Shown here: positions 14,936 to 22,363 of the stretch, one piece after another | Position numbering within the stretch: position 1 is the stretch's first letter | How the letters are laid out: the number at the start of each line of letters is the position of its first letter | Assembly: GCA_016649785.1 (NCBI GenBank) | Contig: JAENXB010000013.1 | Coordinates: forward strand, 1-23,148 | DNA length: 23,148 nt | Origin: Flavobacteriaceae bacterium | GTDB taxonomy: Bacteria > Bacteroidota > Bacteroidia > Flavobacteriales > Flavobacteriaceae | Direction of reading: 5' to 3' | The notes under the pieces: model-generated | The model's input: the letters and a program-made list of their open reading frames with translations, nothing else | Told to the model about the DNA's origin: nothing | The model's database searches: none | Program-made: the position numbers and the translations under genes

Positions 14936-16135
14936 TTAATATAAAAACCCGAACAACCAAAGCGGAATAATATTCATGGCTCCCACTTCCATATCGTCCC
15001 GAACTATAAAAGAATTTTGAACTCCCTGAATTTGTTTGCTGTCCTTTCCTTTTCCGCCCACTTCAAAAGTATATTTGCCATCAATTAAAAAACCCCCTTT
15101 TTCAGCTAAATATATTTTGTGAACATTCCTGACCTGATTCGCGAAAAAAGTCTCCCGAAGAGCACCTTTTTCGGCATTGTTTTTCCCCAAGGCATAAATA
15201 AGATTTGTATTGTGCAAATACAATTTTTCGGGTTTTGTAAATGCGCCTATTCCTTTTGCGGGTTTATAAAATTCCATCACCAAATCTGCCCTGTCCAATA
15301 ATTTAATGGCACGAATCAGGAATTTCCGGTTCATCCCTAGCCTTTCACTCAGTTTTGAGATATTTGGCGTAAAAGGGGCGCTCTGGGAAATTGCAACAAG
15401 CAACTTTTTGATTTTTCTGCTTTCTTCGTAGGGGATATTCTCCACTACGTTCATATCTGTTTCAACTATAAGATTTAAGGTTTGCAATAATTTATCTAAA
15501 TATACATCCACTCCTTCATTGTAATATGGATATGCACCGTACTGAAGGTAATTTTGAAAGTGCTTGACCGGAACGGGAAGTACCTTTCTTATTTCCTGAG
15601 CAATTTCGGTATGATTGCCAATGATCTCTTCCAGTGTAAATACTGGAAGCTCCTTGTTTTGTTCAAAATGTATGAATTCACGAAATGACAACTCGTTTAA
15701 ATGGTAAGTCACCGCCCGCCGACTCAAATCTGATTCTCCCTTGTAAATTTCCAGCATGGACGAAGAAGTGAATATGATATTCAGCTTGGGATGTTTGTCG
15801 TAAATCAATTTTAATTCCCGGGACCAGCGCGGGTATTTATGCACTTCATCCAAAAAAAGATGCGTTCCTCCTTTCAGCGTAAATTCACGGGCAAGATCAA
15901 CCACGGTGTTTTCCAGGAAATAAAGATCATCCAGGGTGACATACAGCGCTTCGGATTTTTCTTCTTTTAAAAGGTGGAATTTTATTCTTTGTAAGAGCAA
16001 GATGGTTTTTCCGGTGCCCCGGGCTCCTTTTATCCCAATAAGCCGGTTTGACCAGTTGATTTTTTGAAGCAAATATCTTTTCTTATCAGATAATTGGCTC
16101 AATAATTCCTGTTGAAAAAAAATTAGCTCTTCCAT
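14936..16135 (-). CDS. AAA_14 / DUF4143 family ATPase
   Basis: A 399-residue protein of the AAA_14-DUF4143 architecture. Walker A is GARGTGKT (37-44) and Walker B LFLDE (93-97), followed by VHKYPRW and FTSSSMLEI (sensor region). The C-terminal part has a helix-turn-helix-like block (ISKLSERLGMNRKFLIRAIKLL) and the DUF4143 region. The role of these common bacterial ATPases is not established. I start it at the ATG at 16135. The frame extends to a TTG at 16186, but that TTG is better explained as the -33 element of the promoter (a TAnnTTTG box lies at 16160-16153). Three GAACAATT half-sites surround this promoter, suggesting regulation. Confidence 0.85.
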   Translation of the reverse strand: MEELIFFQQELLSQLSDKKRYLLQKINWSNRLIGIKGARGTGKTILLLQRIKFHLLKEEKSEALYVTLDDLYFLENTVVDLAREFTLKGGTHLFLDEVHKYPRWSRELKLIYDKHPKLNIIFTSSSMLEIYKGESDLSRRAVTYHLNELSFREFIHFEQNKELPVFTLEEIIGNHTEIAQEIRKVLPVPVKHFQNYLQYGAYPYYNEGVDVYLDKLLQTLNLIVETDMNVVENIPYEESRKIKKLLVAISQSAPFTPNISKLSERLGMNRKFLIRAIKLLDRADLVMEFYKPAKGIGAFTKPEKLYLHNTNLIYALGKNNAEKGALRETFFANQVRNVHKIYLAEKGGFLIDGKYTFEVGGKGKDSKQIQGVQNSFIVRDDMEVGAMNIIPLWLFGFLY

Positions 16136-16152
16136 TTTGTTCTGTATTTGAA

Positions 16153-16186
16153 CAAATATAATAAATTTTGTTTTTTTAAAGAACAA
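16153..16186 (-). promoter_or_regulatory. promoter of DUF4143 ATPase (TTG-N23-TAtaTTTG)
   Basis: On the minus strand TTG at 16186-16184 and TATATTTG at 16160-16153 are 23 bases apart. Transcription would start close to 16146, about ten bases before the ATG. The -33 element lies inside one GAACAATT half-site (16181-16188), and the -7 box borders a similar GAACAAAT (16150-16157). Confidence 0.5.
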
Positions 16187-16408
16187 TTATATGTATAAAT
16201 TGTTCTATACAGGAACAATTTTAGATTTACGAGGCTTCCAGGGAGTTGCGAAGGTTATTTTTTTTCCAGTCATGGATTGGAAGCAAATGGACTCATAATT
16301 TCAAAGGACAGTTTTGACTTGATTGCCTGTACATATTTTGACTGCTTTCTTCCAGGAAGAATTATATTTTTCTTTCTAATCCAAATAAAAGAGAACGGCA
16401 AAAAAACC

Positions 16409-16416
16409 TATATTTG
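16409..16416 (+). promoter_or_regulatory. -7 box (TAtaTTTG) upstream of lipoprotein gene
   Basis: TATATTTG fits TAnnTTTG but has no clear -33 partner. It would leave a leader of about 50 bases before the ATG at 16474. Confidence 0.4.
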
Positions 16417-16473
16417 ACCAAGAAATTAACTAATTCATAATTTATTGGCTAATGAACCTTTAGAATCCCACTT

Positions 16474-16821
16474 ATGCAAAAATTCCTTTTTCTCTTTATC
16501 GGCCTATTCCTTATTTCCTGTAGTGCAGATCTTGCCGATTCAGAAGACACGATACTTGAAGAATCTTATACTATAGAAAATTCGGAGAGCATCCTGATTG
16601 AATTGGGGAATTCTCCTGTAGAGGGGAGTGTAACTATTTATCAACAGGCGAACTTTTATAAAGTAAGCAAAATTGACCGTAATGACTCCGGCCTTATATA
16701 CGTTTACACTCCGGAAGAAGGATTTACAGGGATGGATTTTGTAGAAATCACCAGAAGTGATTTTGATGGTTCCGAGATTTTTACTAAAACTATTACCAGG
16801 GTTTCAATTGAAGTAAAATAA
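16474..16821 (+). CDS. small lipoprotein with Ig-like C-terminal segment
   Basis: A 115-residue protein with a signal peptide and lipobox: MQKFLFLFIGLFLISC, the acylated cysteine being Cys16 (LISC). The residues after it are rich in Asp, Ser and Glu (SADLADSED), as often seen in Bacteroidota lipoproteins destined for the outer membrane. The body is all-beta in appearance, and YTPEEGFTGMDFVEITRSD resembles the motif of cadherin-like/Big_9 immunoglobulin-type repeats (YxPxxGFxGxDxF). One such domain fits the length. The partner and function are unknown. It is a single-gene unit, convergent with rsmI. Confidence 0.75.
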   Translation: MQKFLFLFIGLFLISCSADLADSEDTILEESYTIENSESILIELGNSPVEGSVTIYQQANFYKVSKIDRNDSGLIYVYTPEEGFTGMDFVEITRSDFDGSEIFTKTITRVSIEVK

Positions 16822-16849
16822 AAGCAAGCTAATCGAGAACCTTAAGAAT

Positions 16850-17521
16850 TTATTTTTTTCCGCTCACAACAAGAACTATTTCTCCCTTTGGCGGATTTTC
16901 AGTGTAGTAATTTAATACTTCGGTTACAGTTCCGCGGATGGTTTCCTCGTGTAGTTTTGTGATTTCCCTGGAAACGGAAACCGGTCGTTCAGCTCCAAAA
17001 TATTCAACAAATTGAGCCAGGGTTTTTAGCAGTTTATGCGGGGATTCATAAAAAATAATGGTCCGCTGTTCTTCTGCAAGGAGTTTTAGCCTGGTTTGCC
17101 GCCCTTTTTTAACCGGAAGAAAACCTTCAAATACAAACTTATCGTTCGGAAATCCACTATTCACCAGTGCGGGAACAAAGGCCGTGGCACCGGGAAGGCA
17201 ATCCACCTCAATTCCGGCTTCCACACAGGCGCGGGTGAGCAAAAATCCGGGATCACTAATTGCCGGAGTGCCTGCATCGCTGATAAGCGCGATGGTTTCG
17301 CCATTTTGAATTCGCCGTACGATCCCTTCCACAGATCTATGCTCATTGTGCATATGATGGCTGCGCATGGGGGTATTAATTTCAAAATATTTGAGTAATT
17401 TTCCGCTGTTGCGGGTATCTTCAGCCAGGATAAGATCAACCTCTTTTAACACCCTGATGGCCCTAAAGGTCATGTCTTCAAGATTGCCAATAGGTGTGGG
17501 CACCAAATACAATTTAGCCAT
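16850..17521 (-). CDS. rsmI: 16S rRNA (cytidine-1402 2'-O)-methyltransferase RsmI
   Basis: A 223-residue SAM-dependent methyltransferase of the tetrapyrrole-methylase fold. LYLVPTPIGNLEDMTFRAIRVL, LILAEDTRNSGKLL, LISDAGTPAISDPG, LPGATAFVPALVNSG and FYESPHKL follow each other as in RsmI. It 2'-O-methylates C1402 in the decoding centre of 16S rRNA. The protein is somewhat shorter than the E. coli enzyme, lacking a C-terminal extension. It starts 27 bases after the gene at 17549-18349 and is probably co-transcribed with it. Confidence 0.95.
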   Translation of the reverse strand: MAKLYLVPTPIGNLEDMTFRAIRVLKEVDLILAEDTRNSGKLLKYFEINTPMRSHHMHNEHRSVEGIVRRIQNGETIALISDAGTPAISDPGFLLTRACVEAGIEVDCLPGATAFVPALVNSGFPNDKFVFEGFLPVKKGRQTRLKLLAEEQRTIIFYESPHKLLKTLAQFVEYFGAERPVSVSREITKLHEETIRGTVTEVLNYYTENPPKGEIVLVVSGKK

Positions 17522-17548
17522 AGGGAGTTTAATTTTTTTGGAAAGGAT

Positions 17549-18349
17549 CTATTTGTCAAATTTGTTTTCAACCAATTCCATAAACTTTTTTTCGAATTCT
17601 TCTTTTCCAACCCAGTTTTTATAATCGGGTTTTACAACCAAACGGATAAATTTTCTTGATTCTTCTACGGAGCTAAAGGTGTTCAATTGGGAAATTACAC
17701 GGTTATAATCTGCAGCTTTCCCGTCAAACAGGTGACGTATAAATGCCAAACGTTCGTTTAACCCAATGTTGATCCCCTTCTTCAAACGGTCGTTTATAGA
17801 TCGTGGCCGTTCCTTGTCCTGTTGTTTTACAGGTTGAAAATTGGGTAAATTATCGTAATCCACACCTATGTCCCTAAAGTCCTTTTTATTGTTTTCTGAA
17901 GTGTTTCCGGTTTTTTTAACCGTTCCGTTTGCAGAGATTATCTTGTTGACCATATAATCTACCGCATGAGTTTCGGGCGGCATTTCTGCCACTATATCTT
18001 TTATTTTTTCGGTGTTTTGTTCTATTATGGATTCTGTATCGTTATACTCGGTGCCATCCGGTAAATACTCATCCTTTTCCTCAACCAGTTTTACAATTTC
18101 TTGTTTTTCGGGAGCATAAGATTCTTTCAGGTTTATTGTTTCAGTTTTAGTTTCTTCATACTTGAATTCCATTTTTGAAGAAGTTTGAACAGAGAAAGAA
18201 GCAAGATTTTCTTCGGTAAAAGCCAAAATGGTCAGTTTTTCATAAAGATCTTTGGCTTGCTGCTTCAACGTTGAAACCGAATTTTGATCAGTAATTTGAA
18301 GTATTTTAGTTGCCAGTTCTTTTAATTCGGCAAGCAATTTATTTTTCAT
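17549..18349 (-). CDS. uncharacterised protein, coiled N-terminus and conserved-looking C-terminus
   Basis: A 266-residue soluble protein without signal peptide or membrane span. The N-terminal 60 residues are helical and heptad-like (LLAELKELATKILQITDQ). The middle (about 75-170) is acidic, low in hydrophobics and likely disordered. The C-terminal part (about 180-266), with LNERLAFIRHLFDGKAADYNRV and FIRLVVKPDYKNW, looks like a compact conserved helical domain. I do not recognise a named family. I start it at the ATG at 18349; the frame reaches a TTG at 18379, but MKNKLLAELKEL is the more natural N-terminus. It probably shares a transcript with rsmI and is divergent from tdk. Confidence 0.7.
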   Translation of the reverse strand: MKNKLLAELKELATKILQITDQNSVSTLKQQAKDLYEKLTILAFTEENLASFSVQTSSKMEFKYEETKTETINLKESYAPEKQEIVKLVEEKDEYLPDGTEYNDTESIIEQNTEKIKDIVAEMPPETHAVDYMVNKIISANGTVKKTGNTSENNKKDFRDIGVDYDNLPNFQPVKQQDKERPRSINDRLKKGINIGLNERLAFIRHLFDGKAADYNRVISQLNTFSSVEESRKFIRLVVKPDYKNWVGKEEFEKKFMELVENKFDK

Positions 18350-18470
18350 CTCGAATTTATTTAAGTTAAGAAGATTCAATGCAGCTTTAACTGCAAAAAT
18401 TTTACCAGTTTTAATTGGTCGTCACTTTGATCTTTTCTGCAAATTTTCACAAATTTAAAGAACCTACCCG

Positions 18471-18499
18471 TTTGGGGGGTTGTATTTTTAATAAATTTG
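18471..18499 (+). promoter_or_regulatory. promoter of tdk-alr (TTTG-N17-TAaaTTTG)
   Basis: TTTG at 18471-18474 and TAAATTTG at 18492-18499 are 17 bases apart, a good match to the Bacteroidota promoter pattern. Transcription would start near 18506, about 48 bases before the tdk ATG. Confidence 0.55.
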
Positions 18500-18553
18500 T
18501 TCCAACTTTATGCGAAATAGGTGCTTTTCCTATTCAGCATTGAAAATTACAAA

Positions 18554-19195
18554 ATGTTTCTCGAAAATACAGTAAATCACAAAGAGCAATTTGGCTGGAT
18601 TGAAGTAATCTGCGGATCCATGTTTTCCGGAAAAACCGAAGAACTCATCCGCAGATTAAAAAGGGCCCAATTTGCCAAACAAAAGGTTGAAATCTTTAAA
18701 CCTGCAATAGATAAGCGTTACCATGATGAAATGGTAGTATCTCATGACGCCAATCAAATTCGCTCTACCCCGGTTCCATCTGCGGCGACCATCCGTTTAT
18801 TGGCAGACGGTTGCGACGTTGTTGGTATTGATGAGGCTCAATTTTTTGATGATGAAATAGTAACGGTTTGTAACGATCTGGCAAATAGTGGGATCCGGGT
18901 GATAGTTGCCGGCCTGGATATGGATTTTAAGGGAAATCCCTTTGGCCCGATGCCAAATTTAATGGCTACTGCAGAATATGTCACCAAGGTACACGCTGTT
19001 TGTACCCGCACAGGCAACCTGGCACAATACAGTTATAGAAAATCCGGCAATAACGACCTGGTGTTCCTGGGAGAAAATGAAGAATATGAACCACTTAGCC
19101 GTGGTGCTTACTACAAGGCAATGCTTAGGGAACGCGTAAAAAACTATCCTGTTAAAGACGCAGAAACCATAATACCCAACAAAAAAACCCAATGA
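18554..19195 (+). CDS. tdk: thymidine kinase (class II)
   Basis: A 213-residue type II thymidine kinase, which phosphorylates thymidine to dTMP in the salvage pathway. The P-loop is GSMFSGKT (21-28), the Walker B-like/catalytic block VVGIDEAQFF (about 89-98), and the lasso region ends in EYEPLSRGAYYKAM. The start is set at the ATG at 18554 because family members begin MFLEN...; an in-frame GTG at 18521 would add eleven residues. The structural zinc site of other class II kinases is degenerate: the usual CxxC reads CTRT and the second Cys pair is absent. Its stop overlaps the alr start (ATGA). Confidence 0.95.
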   Translation: MFLENTVNHKEQFGWIEVICGSMFSGKTEELIRRLKRAQFAKQKVEIFKPAIDKRYHDEMVVSHDANQIRSTPVPSAATIRLLADGCDVVGIDEAQFFDDEIVTVCNDLANSGIRVIVAGLDMDFKGNPFGPMPNLMATAEYVTKVHAVCTRTGNLAQYSYRKSGNNDLVFLGENEEYEPLSRGAYYKAMLRERVKNYPVKDAETIIPNKKTQ

Positions 19196-20304
19196 TTCAA
19201 AAAACACGGGAAACTGTTCTGGAAATAGATTTAGGTGCCCTGGCACATAATTACCGCATCCTGCGATCCAAAATTGGCAAGGATGTAAAAATGATGGCCG
19301 TGGTAAAAGCCTTTGGTTATGGCAGTGATGCTAATGAAATTGCCAAAAAATTAAGTGAGCTGGGAGTAGATTATTTTGCCGTTGCTTATACATCTGAAGG
19401 AATTGCACTAAGGGAAGCGGGAATAGAAAAACCAATTTTGGTGTTGCATCCGCAGTCCGTAAATTTCGAAAGCATTATCGAAAATTGTTTGGAACCGAGC
19501 GTTTATAGCGAATTTGTATTAAGGGAATTTATAAAAACTGCCGAAAAACTGGGTCAAAAAGAATATCCTATTCATCTTAAACTCAATACCGGCCTTCACC
19601 GGCTTGGTTTTGATGAAAATGAATTGGATTTGGTATTTGATTACCTGTCAAAAACCAATGCCGTAAAGGTCAAAGCTGTGTTTTCCCATCTTGCAGCCAG
19701 TGAAGATTGGAAAGAGCGCGAATTTACCCTGCAACAAATCAACAAGTTCAGGAAAATGGCATTTAAAATTATTGAATTCCTCCCTTCCCGCCCACTTTTG
19801 CACCTCTGCAATACTTCAGGAATTTTCAATTATCCGGAAGCAAGCTTTGATATGGTACGCAGTGGAATTGGACTTTACGGTTTTGGGAACGATCCTGAAA
19901 TTGATAAAGACCTGAAGCCCATTGGAACCTTAAAAACCATCATTTCACAAATCCATGAAGTGGAAAAAGGAGAATCCATAGGTTATAACCGGGCATTTAA
20001 AGCTTCAGGGAAAATGAAAACCGCCACGTTGCCCATTGGGCATGCCGATGGGATTAACCGGCAATATGGAAATGAAAAGGCTGGCGTCTTCATAAATGGA
20101 AATTACGCCCCAATAATCGGAAATGTATGTATGGATATGTTGATGATCGATATAACGGGGATTGATTGTAAAGAAGGTGATGAAGTAATTCTTTTTGGAG
20201 GACCGCAACCTGCACCCGAATTTGCTGAAAAAGGAAAAACCATTTCTTATGAACTTATTACCGGTATCTCACAAAGGGTAAAACGAAGGATAATTCTGGA
20301 ATAA
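19192..20304 (+). CDS. alr: alanine racemase
   Basis: A 370-residue fold-III PLP enzyme that interconverts L- and D-alanine for peptidoglycan synthesis. The PLP lysine is Lys39 in AVVKAFGYGSDA. KLNTGLHRLGF and HLCNTSG lie in the barrel, and the second catalytic residue is the Tyr of IGYNRAF (about 269) in the C-terminal domain, with IGNVCMDMLMID after it. It is a stand-alone racemase without a MurF domain. It overlaps tdk by four bases, so the two are surely in one operon. Confidence 0.96.
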   Translation: MIQKTRETVLEIDLGALAHNYRILRSKIGKDVKMMAVVKAFGYGSDANEIAKKLSELGVDYFAVAYTSEGIALREAGIEKPILVLHPQSVNFESIIENCLEPSVYSEFVLREFIKTAEKLGQKEYPIHLKLNTGLHRLGFDENELDLVFDYLSKTNAVKVKAVFSHLAASEDWKEREFTLQQINKFRKMAFKIIEFLPSRPLLHLCNTSGIFNYPEASFDMVRSGIGLYGFGNDPEIDKDLKPIGTLKTIISQIHEVEKGESIGYNRAFKASGKMKTATLPIGHADGINRQYGNEKAGVFINGNYAPIIGNVCMDMLMIDITGIDCKEGDEVILFGGPQPAPEFAEKGKTISYELITGISQRVKRRIILE

Positions 20305-20371
20305 TATTAATCTGTTTAAAATCAACTTTATTATGTAAATTAGTATCAACTACCCAATTAAACATAATAAA

Positions 20372-20809
20372 ATGGGATTTTTTTCAGATTTTAAAGCCTT
20401 TTTAATGAAAGGCGATATCATTGCCCTGGCTACTGCAGTGATTATTGGAGCCGCTTTTAATAAAATAATATCCTCGGTTGTGGCCGATATAATCATGCCG
20501 ATTATAGGTGTATTAACCAGTGGCATTGATTTTACCCAAAAATTTATTTCTCTGGACGGGAAACACTATGAAACCCTGGAAGCCGCTCAAATAGCTGAGG
20601 CCGCAATTATCACCTATGGAAATGTAATTCAGGCTATTATCTATTTTATTATAGTAGGTTTTTTCATATTTTTGGTTCTCAGGACTTATGAAAGAAGCAA
20701 AAAGAAGAAAGAAGAAGCACCGGCTGCACCAAAGGGACCAACTCAAGAGGAGTTGCTTATTGAAATAAGGGATGAATTAAAACGACAAAACAATCCGAAT
20801 AAAATTTAA
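20372..20809 (+). CDS. mscL: large-conductance mechanosensitive channel MscL
   Basis: A 145-residue channel subunit with the amphipathic N-terminus FFSDFKAFLMKGDIIALATAVIIGAAF, first membrane span about residues 16-40, a periplasmic loop, second span about 85-104 (IQAIIYFIIVGFFIFLVL) and a charged cytoplasmic helix ending EELLIEIRDELKRQ. It opens under membrane tension to release solutes on hypo-osmotic shock. The tail includes a short Ala-Pro stretch (EEAPAAPKGPTQ). It lies 67 bases after alr; a weak TAnnTTAG is seen before it. The next small gene follows after one base. Confidence 0.95.
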   Translation: MGFFSDFKAFLMKGDIIALATAVIIGAAFNKIISSVVADIIMPIIGVLTSGIDFTQKFISLDGKHYETLEAAQIAEAAIITYGNVIQAIIYFIIVGFFIFLVLRTYERSKKKKEEAPAAPKGPTQEELLIEIRDELKRQNNPNKI

Positions 20810-20810
20810 A

Positions 20811-21062
20811 ATGAAAAATATTTACCTTTATTATATTGCTATTTTTGCACCACTATTAGTTTTAGTAGGACTGATCCAGTCAAATTCTTTGCCATTAAGT
20901 ATTTCTATTTTCCTTTTGTTGATCTATATTTTCCTCTACCGCACCTATATTGACGGCCTTAGATTGGTAAGTAAAAAAATTATTGGGGAAAGTGAGATTT
21001 GGAAATTAAGTACCTATGGAGTAAGATCGAAATATTTTAAAGAATTATATCTAATCAAATAA
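20811..21062 (+). CDS. small two-span membrane protein
   Basis: An 83-residue protein starting one base after the mscL stop, so almost surely in the same transcript. Two hydrophobic segments (about residues 5-22 and 29-43) are joined by a short polar link (QSNSLP). A basic tail follows (DGLRLVSKKIIGESEIWKLSTYG...FKELYLIK). I do not recognise a family. Coupling with mscL hints at a role at the membrane, but this is only context. A strong terminator follows at 21101-21130. Confidence 0.65.
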   Translation: MKNIYLYYIAIFAPLLVLVGLIQSNSLPLSISIFLLLIYIFLYRTYIDGLRLVSKKIIGESEIWKLSTYGVRSKYFKELYLIK

Positions 21063-21100
21063 TTTTACGCTCACCGCTACATTTACATATTCTAACCCTT

Positions 21101-21130
21101 AACCCCGCAATATTTGCGGGGTTCTTTTTT
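21101..21130 (+). terminator. intrinsic terminator after mscL unit
   Basis: AACCCCGCAA (21101-21110) pairs with TTGCGGGGTT (21114-21123) around a TAT loop, and CTTTTTT follows. The GC-rich ten-base stem and U-tract make this the clearest terminator of the window. Confidence 0.92.
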
Positions 21131-21212
21131 AACTAAAATCACAATTGTGTATAATCTGAAATATTCTGGTTAAAATAATACGGTCAGGGGCTTCAAATTA
21201 TATTTTGAATAA

Positions 21213-21220
21213 TATATTTG
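21213..21220 (+). promoter_or_regulatory. -7 box (TAtaTTTG) upstream of asd
   Basis: TATATTTG fits TAnnTTTG and lies 60 bases before the asd ATG. No -33 TTG is found at the usual distance. A start near 21227 would place the hairpin at 21235-21265 inside the 5' leader. Confidence 0.4.
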
Positions 21221-21234
21221 TATCAATAAAAACA

Positions 21235-21265
21235 AACCTCACTGGTTTTAAAAACCTGTGAGGTT
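21235..21265. repeat. CCTCAC/GTGAGG hairpin repeat in asd leader
   Basis: AACCTCACTGGTTTT and AAAACCTGTGAGGTT form an inverted repeat with one mismatch (T:T) around a one-base centre. The arms share the core CCTCACxGGT/ACCTGTGAGG with the palindrome after queD (12182-12216). It ends 15 bases before the asd start codon. Confidence 0.7.
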
Positions 21266-21280
21266 CAATAAGTAATTAAT

Positions 21281-22270
21281 ATGAGAGTAGCAGTAGTAGG
21301 CGCAACAGGAATGGTTGGCAGAATAATGTTAAAAGTTCTGGAAGAACGTAATTTTCCGATCACCGAATTATATCCAGTAGCTTCAGAAAAATCGATTGGA
21401 ACAGAAATTTCCTTTAAAAACAAGTCATATAAGGTTATTGGTTTGGAAGAAGCCGTTAGTTTAAAACCCGATCTCGCTCTATTTTCAGCAGGCGGTGACA
21501 CTTCCCTTGAATGGGCTCCGAGATTTGCAGAAAACGGAACAACCGTTGTAGATAACTCCTCGGCCTGGCGAATGGATAAAACCAAAAAATTGATAATTCC
21601 CGAGATAAATGCCGATGAACTCACTCCGGAAGATAAGATCATTGCAAATCCCAACTGTTCTACAATTCAGTTGCTTATGGCATTAAAGCCCTTACATGAT
21701 AAATACAAGATCCGGCGGGTTGTGGTTTCAACCTATCAATCCATTACCGGAACCGGAGTAAAAGCGGTGCAGCAGCTCGAAAATGAATATGCCGGTAAAA
21801 AAGGTGAAATGGCCTATCCTTACCCAATTCATAAAAACGCGATCCCGCAATGTGATGTTTTTACAGAAAACGGTTATACCAAGGAGGAAATGAAACTCAC
21901 CAACGAAACCAAAAAAATCCTCGGTGATGAGACGGTTCAGGTCTCCGCAACCGCAATCAGGATTCCTGTTGTTGGCGGGCATAGTGAATCTGTAAATATT
22001 GAGTTTGAAAATGATTTTGAGGAAGGTGATGTCCGTAAAATCCTGAGCGATTTTCCAGGAGTTACCGTGAAAGACAATCCCGAATTGAACACTTATCCAA
22101 TGCCTATTTATGCAGAAGGAAAGGATGATGTATTTGTTGGAAGAATTCGCCGGGACTACTCCCAGCCAAAAACCTTAAATATGTGGATAGTTGCAGATAA
22201 TCTTAGAAAAGGGGCAGCCACCAATACGGTTCAGATCGCTGAATATTTAATGAAAAATAAATTGATATAA
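21281..22270 (+). CDS. asd: aspartate-semialdehyde dehydrogenase
   Basis: A 329-residue NADP-dependent dehydrogenase: GATGMVG (7-13) binds the cofactor, ANPNCSTIQ holds the catalytic Cys126, and GGHSESV the acid-base His234. It reduces aspartyl phosphate to aspartate semialdehyde, the branch point to lysine/diaminopimelate, threonine and methionine. Length and motifs are standard. It is a single-gene unit with a -7 box, a hairpin in the leader and a terminator behind it. Confidence 0.96.
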   Translation: MRVAVVGATGMVGRIMLKVLEERNFPITELYPVASEKSIGTEISFKNKSYKVIGLEEAVSLKPDLALFSAGGDTSLEWAPRFAENGTTVVDNSSAWRMDKTKKLIIPEINADELTPEDKIIANPNCSTIQLLMALKPLHDKYKIRRVVVSTYQSITGTGVKAVQQLENEYAGKKGEMAYPYPIHKNAIPQCDVFTENGYTKEEMKLTNETKKILGDETVQVSATAIRIPVVGGHSESVNIEFENDFEEGDVRKILSDFPGVTVKDNPELNTYPMPIYAEGKDDVFVGRIRRDYSQPKTLNMWIVADNLRKGAATNTVQIAEYLMKNKLI

Positions 22271-22297
22271 GTCTGTTTTTATTTAATTAAAACCCCC

Positions 22298-22336
22298 AAA
22301 TGCCTATAGGAAACATCACTTATAGGCATTTTTGTG
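22298..22336 (+). terminator. intrinsic terminator of asd
   Basis: AAATGCCTATA (22298-22308) pairs without mismatch with TATAGGCATTT (22321-22331) around a twelve-base loop. The run TTTTT closes the 3' arm. Confidence 0.8.
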
Positions 22337-22363
22337 TTAACTTTAATTTTTAAAAGCCCAATT

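Larger units (their letters stand above)
16136..16473. other. divergent intergenic region with repeated half-sites
   Basis: This 338-base gap between the ATPase and lipoprotein genes holds no convincing coding frame. It contains the ATPase promoter, GAACAATT half-sites at 16181-16188 and 16213-16220, their inverted form AATTGTTC at 16198-16205, a palindrome TTCTTCC-a-GGAAGAA (16347-16361) and the lipoprotein -7 box (16409-16416). The stretch 16221-16346 shows nothing I can name. Confidence 0.6.

Noticed and set aside
16136..16186. Upstream TTG start for the DUF4143 ATPase at 16186
   Set aside because: The TTG is the better candidate for the promoter -33 element, and the -7 box would lie inside the supposed coding region. 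The ATG at 16135 gives the usual N-terminus.
16347..16361. TTCTTCC-a-GGAAGAA as a terminator
   Set aside because: The stem is short, without a usable loop or U-tract, and no gene ends upstream of it on the plus strand.
18521..18553. GTG start for thymidine kinase at 18521
   Set aside because: The family N-terminus begins at the ATG at 18554; the extra residues are not family-like.
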